A DNA stretch of 64,000 bases, from assembly GCA_902702965.1 (NCBI GenBank), contig CACRXP010000066.1:1119727-1183726 (forward strand). The letters run 5' to 3'. The translations under genes and the position numbers were made by a program. The notes beneath the pieces were generated by a model that made no database searches, had not been told where the DNA came from, and saw only the letters and a program-made list of their open reading frames with translations. Positions 46,290 to 59,994 of the stretch are shown one piece after another; the stretch's first letter is position 1; each line of letters opens with the position of its first letter. The DNA is from Spirometra erinaceieuropaei (taxonomy: Eukaryota > Platyhelminthes > Cestoda > Diphyllobothriidea > Diphyllobothriidae).

Positions 46290-46560
46290 CTACGCCGCCA
46301 TCGGCCGACTTCTACAGGTTAAAATACACAATCGCATCGACCTCCAGCACTTCGCTCCAGAAATAATCAAGACTGTACACCAGACGTCCAGCTGGGAAGC
46401 ACCCGGATCCGACAAAGTTCCGGTCCGATCGTGCCAGCCTCCTTCGTCCTCTCGCGCCCCCGGTCTTCTTGACCATATCTTAAGGCCGGACGCAGGTGGG
46501 AAGTAGGAGAGAGTGTGGTGATTGCATAGCGTGCCTACTCTCACTCTAACCTAATTTTCG
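46290..46560 (+). mobile_element. LINE 3' tail fragment
   Basis: Matches the reverse complement of 53040-53180, the putative 3' end of the large LINE. Shared blocks are 'cggtcttcttga', 'ggagagagtgt' and 'ccggtccgatcgtgccagcc' (the LINE reads tccgtccgagccatccacct at that place). The coding part is absent. Locally GC-rich in an AT-rich surround. Confidence 0.5.
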
Positions 46561-49500
46561 TGCAAGTCGCCATGTCCGCCCTCAACTTGATTTGGAGTAC
46601 TCAGTGAACCTCGTCGGTCACGACGATTGAACTGTCGTCCCTATGAGATTCGGATGAGATTGCCTGCGTCAGCACAGTTAGAAATGTTGCTGCTGCATGT
46701 TGAATTATAGTCAACATGTTCCTTTAACTGACCATAGAGCACGAAAACTTAAAAATGGTCGCAAAGTTCCCTTTGCATGAATTTTTTAATTAAGCGCACA
46801 TTTCACAGTATTAATACAACCGATATTATATTTTCCTCCACCTGCATGTGTGGAGTATTGACTACGACTTAAACGCCTCTGTCCATGTTACCTAACAAGA
46901 CTGTTGTCCCTTATTTCAAAATAAAGTCTTCTTACCTGCTACAATTTGTAAATGAACATTATTAATAATAATGTTGGCTCTTGGGTTTTGCTAGTCCTTT
47001 TATCCAATCGCAATTTCCTCCTTACTGTCACCTACACCTGCAATTTCGAACGTCTCATCGCGTGTTATGAGAAAAGTCGACTGTTTTATCACATTTAACT
47101 ATACTCTGTCGTTGCAAAGTGGACGATCTCTTCTGGTAATAGAAGAGGACATTTAGCTCCACATCCACGATGATAATCGCCCACGTTAGAAGCAGGACAA
47201 GTAGCGAATCGATGACAGTCCGTGCAAATTGCAAAGCACATAGGATGAAATGAAGATAGTTGTGACCCAAAAGGCACTTGAGCATGCATTTTAAATAAAT
47301 ATTCCACGAAAATTAGTGTTATGTGAAGTCTGGCAGGATGTCAAGTGGCATATATCCTATTATGTTTTCCTGATCCCGTAAAAATTCGACATAAGTTCCG
47401 TTGTTGTACTGTTTCGGACGCGCTTGATTGCGGTAAATAGGATCAAGTTCAATGTCACTGATAGAGACGTCACATGAATTAGGCTTACATGGAGTCAAAT
47501 ATTGGCGAACTGTTCACTGATGGTTAAATTTGAATAAACTTGAGAGAAGAAGTCGTAGGCTTGCCATTTGACACATTATATCACTCTCTTGGCACGGCAT
47601 AGATGCAATAACCAACATATTTATGCATTCACTCTTACGGTAGGCCGAACACTCTATACAAATGCAAAGTTTCCAATTCAAATACACAAGCAGAAAAAAG
47701 GGAGCAAATTATGTCAGATGTCGATTCTAATTGCACATTCCATGAAAACATATTGTTGAGAAGAACAAGGACGCCAGAAATGAAATACTGGAAACAGCAT
47801 AAGTGCATCATCATTTGAATACATTTTGTGGGAAGATGTTAACTTGAATCCGTCTGACGTGCACGATACTGGGCTGCAATGAACACTTCCAACATCGTGA
47901 TCTGCAAACGTAAGTCTTTATAAGTGGGTAATTTATTGCCTAACAGAAAGCAGAGGCACTTCGGAGAGCAAACCACACTTCTGTAGGATATTCTGATCAA
48001 ATTTTTATTTGAAAATATTCTGAGTGACCTTTGAAGTCATGGACTGATCTTAGGACTACGGTAAACAGTTTTGTCGGATTTTCGAATTACGGACGAAATC
48101 TGATGTCTCTCCTGGACGGAAAGTGTAAATAAAGATGGTTGTTTATTGCATGCCGAATACTGTCTAATAAATTACAACTTATGAAGGAATAACTTTCGAA
48201 ACCACCACAGATCCTGCAGCGGATGAGGACATCTAGTGTAATCGTTTTTTAAACTATATCCCATTGTTTGCTATGGGAAAGACATTTTTAATCTTGCATT
48301 CTTTTAGATTAGTGTTTTTGGGCATAGTTCTCATAAATAAAGTCTCCATTTCTGGCATTTTATTTACACAGGTCTACTTGCCTACATAAGTCGCGCATGC
48401 TCAAGCATTTATTTTCTGTCTACTTAACGAGATTGTTGGGTTGTTTAAGACTGGCTTTCCGGAATGTTTTCGCAGAAGACTAGGCACCAGATAATATAGT
48501 TCACATTCACACAAACAAAAAGCAGATACGATCCAGAAAAAGAATATACTACCATAGAATCTCCCGTTTCATCAAATGAATCTCCTTCTTTTGAGCTGTG
48601 TCCTTGAACTCACTTATTCGTTTCTGTTGACAGATAAGACTCTTTTCTGCAGGCGATACATATCTTATTGCATTTTGTACATTTTAGGTTCGTCTTTAAC
48701 AGGCAGTCAACTTATTCCTTCTGCGTGCTACCGACAGGCGACACAACTGATTAAACCACTGTACGTATTATCGGCCTTGGTTGATTTTGGAAACTATCTC
48801 TCCTCAGCACATATATTCGTCCAACAGTAAGCACTTCTGTCTTAGTAGATAGGGCAGAAAGAAAGGTCGACGGCTTCAAAATCTCGCAAATAACATTAAT
48901 CATTCGCAGTGGCTGTTTTGTCTTCTACTGCTTTATGGTAAATTGTGTAAGTCGATGAACGAGTCTGCGGGTGAAAAATTGAAATCTCATTTTGGATGAC
49001 TATAAACTCTTCGATGATCACACAACAGTGTCCTGACCATGTCATTAAAATTTTTATCGTAAAGATAAAATTCCAGCAACAGTTTACGTAACCACTTGTC
49101 CTGCGCAATTGGCACGACTTGATATTCCGCCCGGGGCACACTGTCGTCCGTTCGACTAGTTAGGCTGATTACTTTGCCAAAATGCATATTTAATGAGTCA
49201 CCGCAATACCAGTTTGGTGTTAGGCTTCAAGGGATGAGAGCGACGAGGCAAGCGAAAACGACGCAAGGCGTGCCGCCCGTACTTTGAACTTCAGTTGTTT
49301 CGTTCTATTTAAAGCTGTGACCCTTAATTTTTGACCCAGAACTGGAATCATTTCGACGGCAGATTCTGTATGTAAGAAAGGTGAAATGCCAGACCGTCCG
49401 AATAATTCTTTCCCCACATGGAAATCATAAGGTTTACATCATGGATGTTCGCAGGAGACGTTAAAAACGCGTAATCGTAAGAAACTCGTCACATAAGGGC

Positions 49501-52500
49501 CAATAGTTAGAATTTGTCCCAGTATATCCTTCAACATTACAAGAACCAGGATGTTTATAACATTTCTTTGTGTTTGTGTGAAATTACGCTAGTGGGTCAT
49601 GCTTTTCTGCACCAACTCTTTGTAAGCTGATGGATTTTCGAAATTCTTTTGATTTGTGCTGCAGCATCCCGATAAAGCCCTGACGCGCAAGGGAGGCGGG
49701 AATAAGCTGCAAACGAATGTGGCCTGCAACGCCTCATTTCCCTCGGAGACCACACATCTGTGTTTTGAGATGTCAAAAAACCAATTTTAGGACGTGCCTA
49801 TGTTTGCCATGAGCCCCCACGGTGAATTGTAACGTATGTTATAACGATCACAGCGTCTGCACAAGTTGTATAGCCTTTTTGGCAATGTACTTGTCCATTG
49901 CTTACAAAATATGCGTCTATGAACTGCCAAAGTGTTTCATTCTCGGTGCAGCATGGGGTTTGAACTTTTTGCTAAACTGGAGGATATTCTAAAGCTTTCT
50001 CTGTAAAATATTTTAGATGAAATGGCTTTCACGAGCATCCCTTTACAAAGTCGTAGGACAAATATTTCATGCATATCTGCAACTCGTAAATAATGGGCAT
50101 TGAGCAGTAAGCATGGCCTAGAGTTTTTCGGAAGTCAAGCACCAGACAACGTCGACTACGTCGACGCTTCTTTGGGTAGTGTAAAAGAGTTATAACCCCT
50201 TCCTTACAAGCTAAGACCTTTTTCAAAAGATGTCATTTAGCTGAAGTACACATTTGTAATCTTTAACCTTGCATTTTAAAGATAGGGAAGTAGTGAATGT
50301 TTACAAGATATTACATCCTGTACTTTGGAAGCCATGAACGCGTCATTCCCGTTTATTTGTCGCAGTTTAGTCCACTCACCTACATGCTCATTGTTGTGTC
50401 TTGTGTCTTGTTTATGAAGAAGCCATAGAAAGAAGGGCTAGTCGATCTTTTATCGTCCCTTTGCCTGAGAGCACCAAAGGTACGCGGTAAGTAAGTTATG
50501 AAAACACAGTACAATTGAACGCGGAGAACTACACCCCAATTTCATACGTTTCCTAGCCGCCCAATTTCGCGCTGTACAATTTTTCTGTGCAGATTAGACG
50601 TCATCCTGGCAGCAAACTTGCTAACAACATTTTGTTCGAATTCTGCATTATTTATTGGAAACAATGCTAGGTTTATGTCTCATCAACTGACCAACTCTCG
50701 GTACGGCTCTTTTGAATTGGCCAAAAAATCGCGAAAGATATCATTTGAAATACGACAAAAATATTTCGGTCATATCAGGATACCGGTTTTCGAACGAACG
50801 ACATATCGTTTGCTTGCCTTCTCTTCATTTCGTAGAAAATAACTACATAAAACTCATGGAGTTTTTGACATTGAATTTCGACACCTCTATAAATTTAAAT
50901 ATACTTTGTAGAAAATACGCACGAACATGTTCTTTGCGTCTTTTTTACATGTTATCCTTGAATTAAAGATATATTTTAGCTCTAAAGATATTTGTTATTG
51001 AGAGGTTTTAAAGATCGGCCACTCGCACACCATTGCCTAAGCACCTTTATAGAGCTCCTCATAAAGTGGATAACACGGTTGATATACATTACAAAATTGA
51101 ATAGACCTAAATGTCGTGTTCATACAAGCATGCAAAATTACTCGACTTTCTTGTACAATAAGCTGACAACTTGTGGTTCGAAAACCCTGGCCACACATGT
51201 AACTGCAGGGGAAATATATTTGAAACCGAAATTTTCTTTATTCTTCATGTATTTTGTTACCACATATGTAGAGGAAGTAGCAAATACTCTACCAAGCGGT
51301 AAATTTTGTAGACGACGACGTCAACTGTTGTAAGCTATCGATGACATTTCTAAAGTGTTCGTGCCAGCGCCTCGAAATTTGCCGTTTTTACATAGGAAAT
51401 GTTGGCCTATCTGAGCTAAACAGTGACGCGACCACCTTGATAGTGAGACTGTAAACCATACTGACTGAATCAAAAAACGTTTTTCGTTAACTAGTGCTCG
51501 GCGTATTTCTGTATTTTCTCGGCCTTTTTACCCATCACACTTGGGTATCGATCAAATATGCGAGTGCAACGGTTTTTCTAGTACATCCTACCTGCTTGTT
51601 TAATTTACGGCAGGTATATTATGTCGACTCTACCTTACTGGCCAAACTTAAGAAAATAACTAATTGCATGTCTTACCTTAGAACTTTAGATTCGAGTTAG
51701 GAGAGACGTAAGAGCAAGGGTCAAAATTAGGATGATGGTTAAGATTGCCTATCGTCTTGTCCAATTCCTGTCTTTTACACGCCCCTACATCGCACTTTTA
51801 CATTCAGCGATCTGCGCTCTCACCTCGTTCAAGTGATAAAACACGAATGTTACTAAGGTCCGTATAACATTAGGAAGCATGCTGTAATATTGCGCACAGA
51901 GTATGTCTGCGGGTTTCATCGCTGGAAATGAAGTAGTGTTATTCCTTGAAGCACCTTATGCAAGCACACCGCGTATAGTTTCAAAGTATGATCGCTTAGC
52001 TGTTCATAGAATTTACGAGTTGAACAGACAAGACCAATTTCCGTCCGTTGTGTAAGTTGGCAGCGTAGAAGAATATTTCATTGAACATTACACGAGTTGA
52101 ACACGAGCACATATTTTGCATACGTAATTTAAGGGCCACAAACACAGAACATTTCGAGTTACACAGCACTGTCCATCGAAATCTCTCTCAGTGCATTCAC
52201 TTGCATAAGACGTTTACGCGTCTGATTCATTCAGAAAGCGAATAGATGGGAAGATTGAGTGACGCCCTAGGGACAGATTACTCATGGCCATATTATGCAA
52301 GGCGAAAGGTAGTTTGAACACTGGCAGACCTAGTCATCACATGCCACAGAACTGTCTCTGCGAGAGCAAATGTCAGTAGGATAGAGAAAAGCCAAATTGT
52401 GCTGGTAATAGGCGTAGCATGCACAGGACCCAATGCAAATTCTCTTTATTTACCTTTTAATACAACTCTCTCATTTACTACAACCAGACTGTTTGGATTT

Positions 52501-53039
52501 CATAAAATGCCCAATAACAGACGAAGGTGCTGCATTTGATGTTTCAGCTCGACCAACAGAAGCATCCTGTCTTTAGCCATTTTACCGTTACCGTCAACGC
52601 AGAAATAGAATCCCTGAATATTGCAATATTCTCGGCAGTGTTTTCACTTTTTACCTTCAACGTCATTGACTAAGATAACACATGTTCTCTGAACAGTGCT
52701 GAGGTGACAAGTGAAGACCACAGAATAAACCAGACGAAAAACCATTTGATATGTGCTCTTCTGCATCGTTAAAACGTTTCTCCCTTCATGGACACTTTAA
52801 CTAAGATGAGATATACAGGACTTCCTAATTGCTGTTTCGTAATTTAGAATCTCATACTGTGCATAGCCACTCGCATCTACTTTTCTTCCACTGAGGTCGG
52901 AACTCAGCGTCGACTGAATGGGTCATAGTTAGTAAATGAAAAGAAAATACCATGACAGTTCGACCATCGGTTTCGATGATGTCCACCGAGTGCACCTCAG
53001 TTGCGTAGAGGTTCATAGTGCCGGTAGACTTGCGTAGCA
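46561..53039. other. Long gene-poor AT-rich stretch
   Basis: About 6.5 kb with no recognised coding family or RNA gene. The only repeat seen is a left-half family A fragment at about 50740-50960 ('ttttcgaacgaacgacat', 'ctataaatttaaatatactt'). Confidence 0.45.
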
Positions 53040-56000
53040 TCTACCTACACTCTCTCCTCCTCCCTCGCACGAGCCCGATTTCAAGACAGACTCAAGAAGA
53101 CCGGAGACGAGGGAGGCCGCAGGTGGATGGCTCGGACGGATACTCACCTTGGCGTTCCACCACACCCCCTGGTCCGCACAACAAATGACTGGGATTTCAA
53201 CAAACAAAACAGAGATTTGGAGGCTTGCACGGCCGAAGCCGCACCAAGGCGTGCCGCCAACGCCTGCCTCGGATCCCACACTATGATGAGAGTGCCATAA
53301 AGGCCACATTAAAAAGGAGCCATTGCAGCCTGACTCTCAGACCGCCTCCGGTCAAGGAGGAGGTCCAAGGTACCCCGTCAGTTGGCAACCTTCCAAGCCA
53401 CGGCTTTTAGCGCACCGTGATAGCTTCAAGCGCGTCAGATTGTTATAGTAAGGAGAAAGTGCGCTGAGTCGTCGACCTCACTCTCCCTTCCCACTCCCAC
53501 ACCCCAGCCGCTGTCCGAGCCGGTCAGCAGACTGGAGTGGGGAATGGGCGCGGTGGCTGTCATGGTCGACTGACCATGCCTGCGCGCGCCACGGCACGAC
53601 CTGGCCCCCCATACACACAACACCACGATTTCCCACAACGGGGGTTGAACGGCGTGTCTCTCACTTGCGTGAGAGTGCTCTTTCAGCCCGTCCCCTTCCC
53701 ACCAGTCCGCCACTCCACACAACACACACACACAACGCGATGAACTGTGTGGACCGAGAGCGGGCGTCAATCAGCCACCTTCCTATCCACGACGCTTGAC
53801 GTGTCGGGATAGTCTCAGACTCAAGTCACCCCTGCAGCCGAAGCCGCATGAGGACCGAGTCGAGATGCACACTTCCCACTTGCGTGGTAGGTGGCAGTTG
53901 GGTGCATGAAGTGTGGGAGTGTTGATGTGTGGTGGGGAGATGGTGATGGTGGGAGGTAGGGAGTGAGCGAATGTGTGGTGTGGCCGGCGGTTGTCTACCG
54001 CAGGTCGTCGTGGATGCGCATATGGCCGAAGAGACCCATTCGATGCCTGACGGTGCGAGGGCAGTGTGGGCAGTTGAGACGAGCTTGGTGGGTGTAGGTT
54101 GGTTCTCCAGGCACTGGTTTGCCAGTCTCTGTGCGATGGATTCGCAAGTCACCGACCAGGCCGATGCGTGAGGTGAAGGTGCGGTCGCAGTGAGGGCATG
54201 AGAATTCGGCAGCATCAGTGTCAGCTACGGGGGAGGCGGTGATGGTGATGGTGGTGGTGGCGGCGCAGACGGATGGAGCGAGGGTGGGGCTGGGCATGAT
54301 GAATGTGTTGGATGTCTTTCGGAGTTGCGGTCAATGCCGCTCTCGTGGATGCGCATGTGGCCGAATAGGCCCATGCGATGCCTGAAGGTGCGAGGGCAGT
54401 GTGGGCAGTTGAGTCGAGTTTGGTGGGTATAGGTTAGTGCTCCAGGCCCTGGTGTAGTCCTGATCCTGATCGCTGGAGTCGGGGGAGGTGGTGGTAGTGG
54501 TGTCGGTTGTTGCGCGCGTGACAGTCTCCTGAGTGGCCGTCGTTGGAGCAGTGGAGCAGTGGAGGAGGAGGAGTAGGAGGTGGAGGAGGAGGATGGAAAT
54601 GGTGGTTCAGAAGAATTGTCAGAGTTAGTTGGCGGCGGAGGGGAGGAAGAGGCGTGCGGGGGGACGATGATTGGTGCAGTTCGAGAGGTGCAGTTGATCC
54701 GAAGGTGTCCAACAAGTCCGATTCGAGCCCGGAATGTCCGTTGACATCGAGGACACGTTGGAAGCGGTTGTGTGGCGGAGTTGCGTACTGGGCGAAGTTC
54801 GGATTTGCTGGCTTCGCGTTTCGCCTTGGCGGCAGCGATGCGATTGGCTTCGTAGATCGCAGCGCCTGTCTTCACTGTACTCCTCCAGATCGGTCGATCG
54901 AGTGCGAGCTCTTCCCAGTTGGCCGTGTTGGTTTGCAGGCGCTTCAGGGAGGATATCAGGGTATCCTTGTAACGGCGAATTTGGCCTCCTTGACGGCGAG
55001 AACCCGTCGCGACGTCTCCGTAGAAGAGTCATTTGGGTAGTCGCTCGTCGTCCATGCGCACCAGGTGGCCGCTCCAGCGCAGCTGTATTTGTCTCAGTAT
55101 GGCGCTGATGCTGAGGATTTCCGTTTGTTCCCGCACATCAGTGTCGGGGATTCGATCCTGCCAGTTTAGCCTCAGGATGTGACAAAGACAACTCAGGTGG
55201 AAGCGGTTCAGTCGGCGTGCCTTCTTTGTGTACACCGTCCAAGTCTCCGCTCCATACAGCAGTGTCGGCAGGATGACGGCCTTGTACATCTTCAAATTCG
55301 TGCTCATCTGAAGACCGTGGCGATTCCACACTGTGCATTGGAGGCGACCGAAGGCTTGAATGGCTTTCGAGATCCTGTTGGCGACTTCGTCATCGATCTT
55401 AGTGTTGCGGGAGAGGGTACTGCCCAGGTACGAGAAGTTCTCCACCACTTGCAGTTTGGTTACGTTCACGCTGATTTGCGGCGGCGCGTTGGGGGCTGTG
55501 GCTGAGTTGGGTGGCGTTTGGTGCATCACCACCGTCTTCTGCGTGTAAATGACCAGACCGCAGTTCGCGCAGGCGGCGGAGAACAGGTCCATGCTGCGTT
55601 GCATGTCCTCTTCCGAGGCGGTGTTTAGGGCGCAGTCGTCGGCGAAGAGGAGTTCGTGAACTGTGGTTGTGGATACGCGCGATTGGGAGTGCATCCGCCG
55701 TTGATTCAGGAGGTGACCGTCTGTCCTGTAGGCAATGCGGATCCCGGGGCGTTCGTCGCGGTAGGCGTCTATCAGCATGGCAGAGAACATAAGACTAAAG
55801 AGGGTAGGCGCCAGTACGCAGCCCTGCTTCACTCCATTGGTCACTGCGAATGCCTCTGAGACAGCTCCGTTGTCCGTGACTCGCGCCATCATACCGTCGT
55901 GCAGCTGACGCACCATTCGAGTGAATAGCTCCGGACAGCCGAATTTCTGCATGATCTTCCACAGTCCTTCACGATTCACCGTGTCGAAGGCTTTCGTCAG

Positions 56001-58480
56001 GTCCACGAAGGTAGAGTACAGGTGAGTCCGCATCTCTTGACACTTCTCCTGAAGTTGACCGGCGGCGAAGATCATATCGGTGCTCCCACGATCGCGACGG
56101 AAGCCGCATTGGCTTTTCGGCAGAAGACTATGTTCCAGACGGTTATTGAGGCGGTTGAGAAGGATGCGGGCGAAGATCTTTCTGACGATGTTTAGCAGGC
56201 AGATGCCGCGGTGGTTGTCGCAGACTTGGCGATTCCCTTTGCGCTTGTAGAGATGCACGATGGTTGCGTCTTTGAAATCTTGCGGGACCCTTGACACCAC
56301 ATCACTTGGAAGAGCGCAGTCAGGTGATCCATCAGTTGGGGACCTACGTGCTTGTAGACCTGAGCAGGGATTGCGTCCGATCCGGGTGCTTTCCCGCTGG
56401 AGAGCTGCTGCACGGCCCTGATGGTCTCCTGGAGAGATGGCAGGAGGTCGAGGTCCACGTTGGTCTCCACTTGCGGCAAACGCTCGATGGCGGCGTCAGA
56501 GATGACGGAGGGGCGGTTAAGGACGCCTCGGAAATGCTCGGCCCATCGATGTAGGTTTTGCGTCTTCTCAGTCAGGATAGTGTTGCCGTCGTCGCTGAGG
56601 AGAGGAGCAGTGCCCTTCGTCGGCGGACCGTAGACAGCTTTGATCGCAGAAAAGACGTTCTTCCATTCGTTGTGGTCCGCGTATCCTTGGATCTCCTCAG
56701 CTTTGCGAGCAGTCCAGGCGTCCTGCGTCTCGCGCAGTCGTTGCTGAAGTTGGCGGCGACTGCGGTAGAAGGCAGCTTTGGTGGCATCAGTGGGGTGATC
56801 TACGTAGGCGTTGTGTAGGCGGTTCTTCTCAGCAAGCAGATTTCTGATGACGGCGTCGTTGTCGTCGAACCAGTCCTGGTGTTGGCGGGAAGCGCGACCG
56901 AGGATGGCGAGCGCCGTCGACTGGAATGTATCTGGCAGTTGACACCAGCGGTTTTCAACGGAGGCGATCTCGGCAGCGGCGGCGTCGGCAGCGATAGGAA
57001 GGTTGTCTAGCCTTTGAGCTAGCTCATTGCTGAAATGAAGATGGTGAGCGGGCAAAGGCAACAAGGCAACATTCAGCTTACCTTGTGGTCTCATGCCAGG
57101 CTCTAGGCGAATACGCATCTTCGAGATGACGAGGCGATGTTCGGTCCACCCGTCAGCGCCCGCGATCGCCTTTGACACCAGCACGTCCCGCTGATCTCGC
57201 CTCCGGACGAGGACATAGTCCAGCAGGTGCCACTGGCGCGACCGAGGATGCCTCCAGGTGGCCTTCTCTCGCTCCGGCAGACAGAAGAAGGTGTTCGTCA
57301 GGATGAGGCGGTGTTCTGCGCAGGTGCGGAGAAGCAGCAGACCATTGTCGTTTGAGCCGCGGAGACCGTGGGGACCCAGCACTCCTCTCCGGGCAGTATG
57401 GTCTGTGCCGACGCGGGCGTTGAAGTCACCAAGGGCAATCAACTTGTCCGCCTTCGACACAGTCGCCAAGAGTGCGTTCAGGTCCTCGTAAAATTTGTCT
57501 CTGACGGCGTCGATGTTGGTCATCGTCGGAGCGTAGGCACTGATGATGGTGGCGAATTTGCCTCCCCAGAGAGGCAGGCGGAGGCTCATCAGGCGATCGT
57601 TGATGCCCTGCGGCAAACAGGGCAGTCGTCCCACGATGTCGTTCCGAATGGTGAAGGCGACACCCGCGTCCGTCGCTCTGCCCTGGGTCGACCGCTCCAG
57701 AAGAAGGTGTAGCCGGCACCCACCTCCTCCAGTTGGCCTTGTTCGGAGAATTGGGTCTCTATGAGTGCGGCGATGTCCACCTTTTAGCGCGCCAGTTCTC
57801 GTGCCACTAGCGCCGTCCTCCGTTCCGGTCGGTTGCTCCTCGGATTGTCTAAAAGGGAACGAACATTCCAGGCTGCCACAGTGAGCGGGCTCACCCTACC
57901 AGTCTGGTGACAACGAGTGGGGCGACGGGAAGGAGATGGAGAAGACGGTGACGAAGGAGAAGTATAGGCAGAGAGAAGAGAGTAGGATGAACAGAATGAG
58001 AATTGATGGTGTTGGTATTGGTATTGTTGGTGTTTCGATTTTGATTGTTTCGACCATGATTAGACGTCTGCGGCCCTGGCAAGACTGGAGACGGCGTGGT
58101 ACCCAGCAATGTTTAGGCCACTTATTCTAGGCCCTTCCCCTCGTGGGGGCTGGAAGTGCCATCCCTGAATAGGGCTGCCATGTGCCGTTGTGGCACGGCC
58201 GAACACCACTATGGGACCACGACTTCGCGTTGTAGTGGAGAGCGACTCGAATTCGTCGTAAGCCGCGGTCTCCGACGGCGTAGGTGGGCGCGTCAAGGCG
58301 ATGTCGATGTGGAGATCCATCCCGCCATCGGCTGTCCAGCGGCGTCAGAGACGAACCACGTCACGACGGTGCCGACGCAAGCAGAGTACAGCTACGTAGA
58401 GCCACAGGTAAGAGTTGAGTGCCAGTAAGTGGACGCTAAGCGCAGTCTCACCTGCAAGCAAGTGAGCGACCACAAAGACC
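53040..58480 (-). mobile_element. Nearly full-length non-LTR retrotransposon (LINE) with C-terminal zinc fingers
   Basis: A GC-rich block stands out from AT-rich flanks. On - it has a 5' region (58480-57895), one long broken coding region (57890-53995: EEP endonuclease, RT, C2H2 fingers) and a 3' region to about 53040. RT sequence with 'YGAETWT' and no RNase H suits an RTE- or CR1/Jockey-like clade; I cannot resolve it. Older fragments lie at 20.6-22.8, 24.8, 30.5 and 46.3 kb, so this is the youngest copy here. Target-site duplications were not found. Confidence 0.8.
53995..57890 (-). pseudogene. LINE polyprotein: EEP endonuclease, reverse transcriptase, C2H2 fingers (disabled)
   Basis: EEP begins with '[11 protein letters not shown]' (57870 down) and has 'ALIETQ', 'SAYAPT' and 'GDFNARVG'. 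'TEHRLV' stands where TDHRLV-type motifs are expected. RT motifs are 'FVDLTKAFDTVN' (A), 'GVKQGCVLAPTLFS' (B) and 'LLFADDCAL' (C). The tail carries four fingers of CPHC/CPRC...H form, two being near-identical 'FRHRMGLFGHMRIH' units. Lesions seen: TAA at 57784-57786; a one-base loss near 57670; a frameshift near 56295 between EEP and RT; TGA (55029-55031) for an expected Arg just after the RT; and a frameshift near 54295 within the finger region. The functions (nicking, target-primed reverse transcription) are known for the family; this copy cannot make the full protein. Confidence 0.85.
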
Positions 58481-59099
58481 ATTAAGTGGACCCACGGCTG
58501 ACAACCCTACACCCCACAAAATACCATATGAGGCATAAGACGCACCTTTTGAGGAGAAGGAGAAGGATGATGCTCGAGATTAGAAGCCGACAAAATTTTC
58601 CAGGTGTCATAAATGCGATACCCGTGGGAAATCGAAAAGACTTGCTGGATCATGGAAAATTCTGGAGAATCTAGGGTAAGGTTTATTTAAAAGGACGGCA
58701 TGGACCACGCACGAAATCGTGTCCTTATTATATTCTAATAAGAATAAGAGTGAAGGGGTCTGTGTGGAGGAGTGTATGCGTTTTGCCTCCATAACAGGCT
58801 TCGCTGCAGATGCGCTGGACCGAACTTCAGGTTAGATCTACACATAACAAGCGTTAATCAGGCAGCGCAGTATTCGCGCGGGTCCATAAATACTGCTGTT
58901 TCTGAAGAGGGTATGACGGCCTGTCTAGGCGTTGGCTTTCACACCATGCTAATCACTGCCTCCAACTCCACCGTCAGTTGGTTGGCTCGCTCGAAGACCG
59001 ACTGGTGCATGGCAGAGGCAGAAGAGAGTGATGTCGACAGTCAGCACACACAGAGCACTCCTCATCGGCGTTGTGAATCGATCATGACGTTGATAGAAG
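58481..59099. other. Unassigned stretch upstream of the LINE
   Basis: No clear gene. A 133-codon + frame at 58772-59173 shows no family resemblance and runs into PLE-end sequence. Confidence 0.35.
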
Positions 59100-59330
59100 C
59101 GAACAGGCGAGTTCCAGGAAGCAGTTCAGAAGACGAGGAAGCGATCAGTGTAACAAAAAATCTACTGGCCTGACTTTTTGGATTCCCACTCGAACACAAC
59201 ATCTGCGAATGCCTCTGATGATTAGCTCACGTGAGAATCCGAAACGTCAGGCAAATAGATTTATCAACCCTGTTATCGCGTATTCGTCTTCAATTACCAC
59301 GTGTTTAGGATTGTGGCCTGGAAGACTTTC
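59100..59330. mobile_element. Two PLE ends in inverted orientation, each with a hammerhead relic
   Basis: The + copy has GCCU (59211-59214), CUGAUGA (59215-59221), GAAAC-GUC (59241-59248) and AGGC (59249-59252). Stem I and the core are intact, but the 5' arm of stem II is altered so it no longer pairs. The - copy (59213-59160) keeps 'ttcgagtgggaatcc' and 'gtcaggcc' but has lost CUGAUGA and GAAA. Outer flanks carry the family tail, ending 'cgtcttc'. No PLE coding sequence lies between them. Confidence 0.6.
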
Positions 59331-59994
59331 AGGAAGTGGAATATGTCGCTTTTTCCCAGTACGGAGTTTGAGGCAGTAGTAGGCCCTTATTTAGGTGATC
59401 CTAATTGCGAGAATGCGGTGCATGCATTAAGGACCGTGTCGTCTGCGACACAGAACTGTTGAGTATTGTCAGCCACTGCGACCAAATCTCGTTTAAGCCC
59501 TCTTTAGAATGTTTTGCCATTGAAGCCAGGTGAGTTAGGAGAAGAGAGTGGCAGTTTCTGCGTACGTATGCCTCAATAAAACTAATTCAGGCTTAGGTCA
59601 TCGGTGTTGCGCGCACTTTGTCGGGTATCCGACGGACGCCGTCGTTCGTGACGGTCGAACTGTCCTGCACTGATGTAGTTTTATATGTCCACTTCGTCCA
59701 CACGCATGTTGTGCATCTGGTAGGACGACCAGTCCTGTGACTACAATGCCCCTCTTTGGGCGTACTTGTTCGGTGCAGAGTCTGCGTAGGTTTCTACCGC
59801 AGACATATGTGGCACGCGTCAGATGGTATTATCATAGAACTTCAGACATAGCGTACACAGTCTCATTCCCATGCGACTTTAATTTTAGAATTCGTGGGCG
59901 CATGGGATTTGGAAAAGACAGTGAGGTTAAGAAACCTCTGCTAGAACGCTTTCTTTGCTCACTTATACTGTGGGCGTCCGACCTTAGGAAGTGT
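59331..59994. other. Unassigned stretch
   Basis: No recognised gene or repeat. Confidence 0.4.

Noticed and set aside
54543..55040. 165-codon + strand frame
   Set aside because: Low-complexity antisense shadow of the LINE finger and RT region.
58772..59173. 133-codon + strand frame as a gene
   Set aside because: No family motif and its end lies in PLE terminal sequence.
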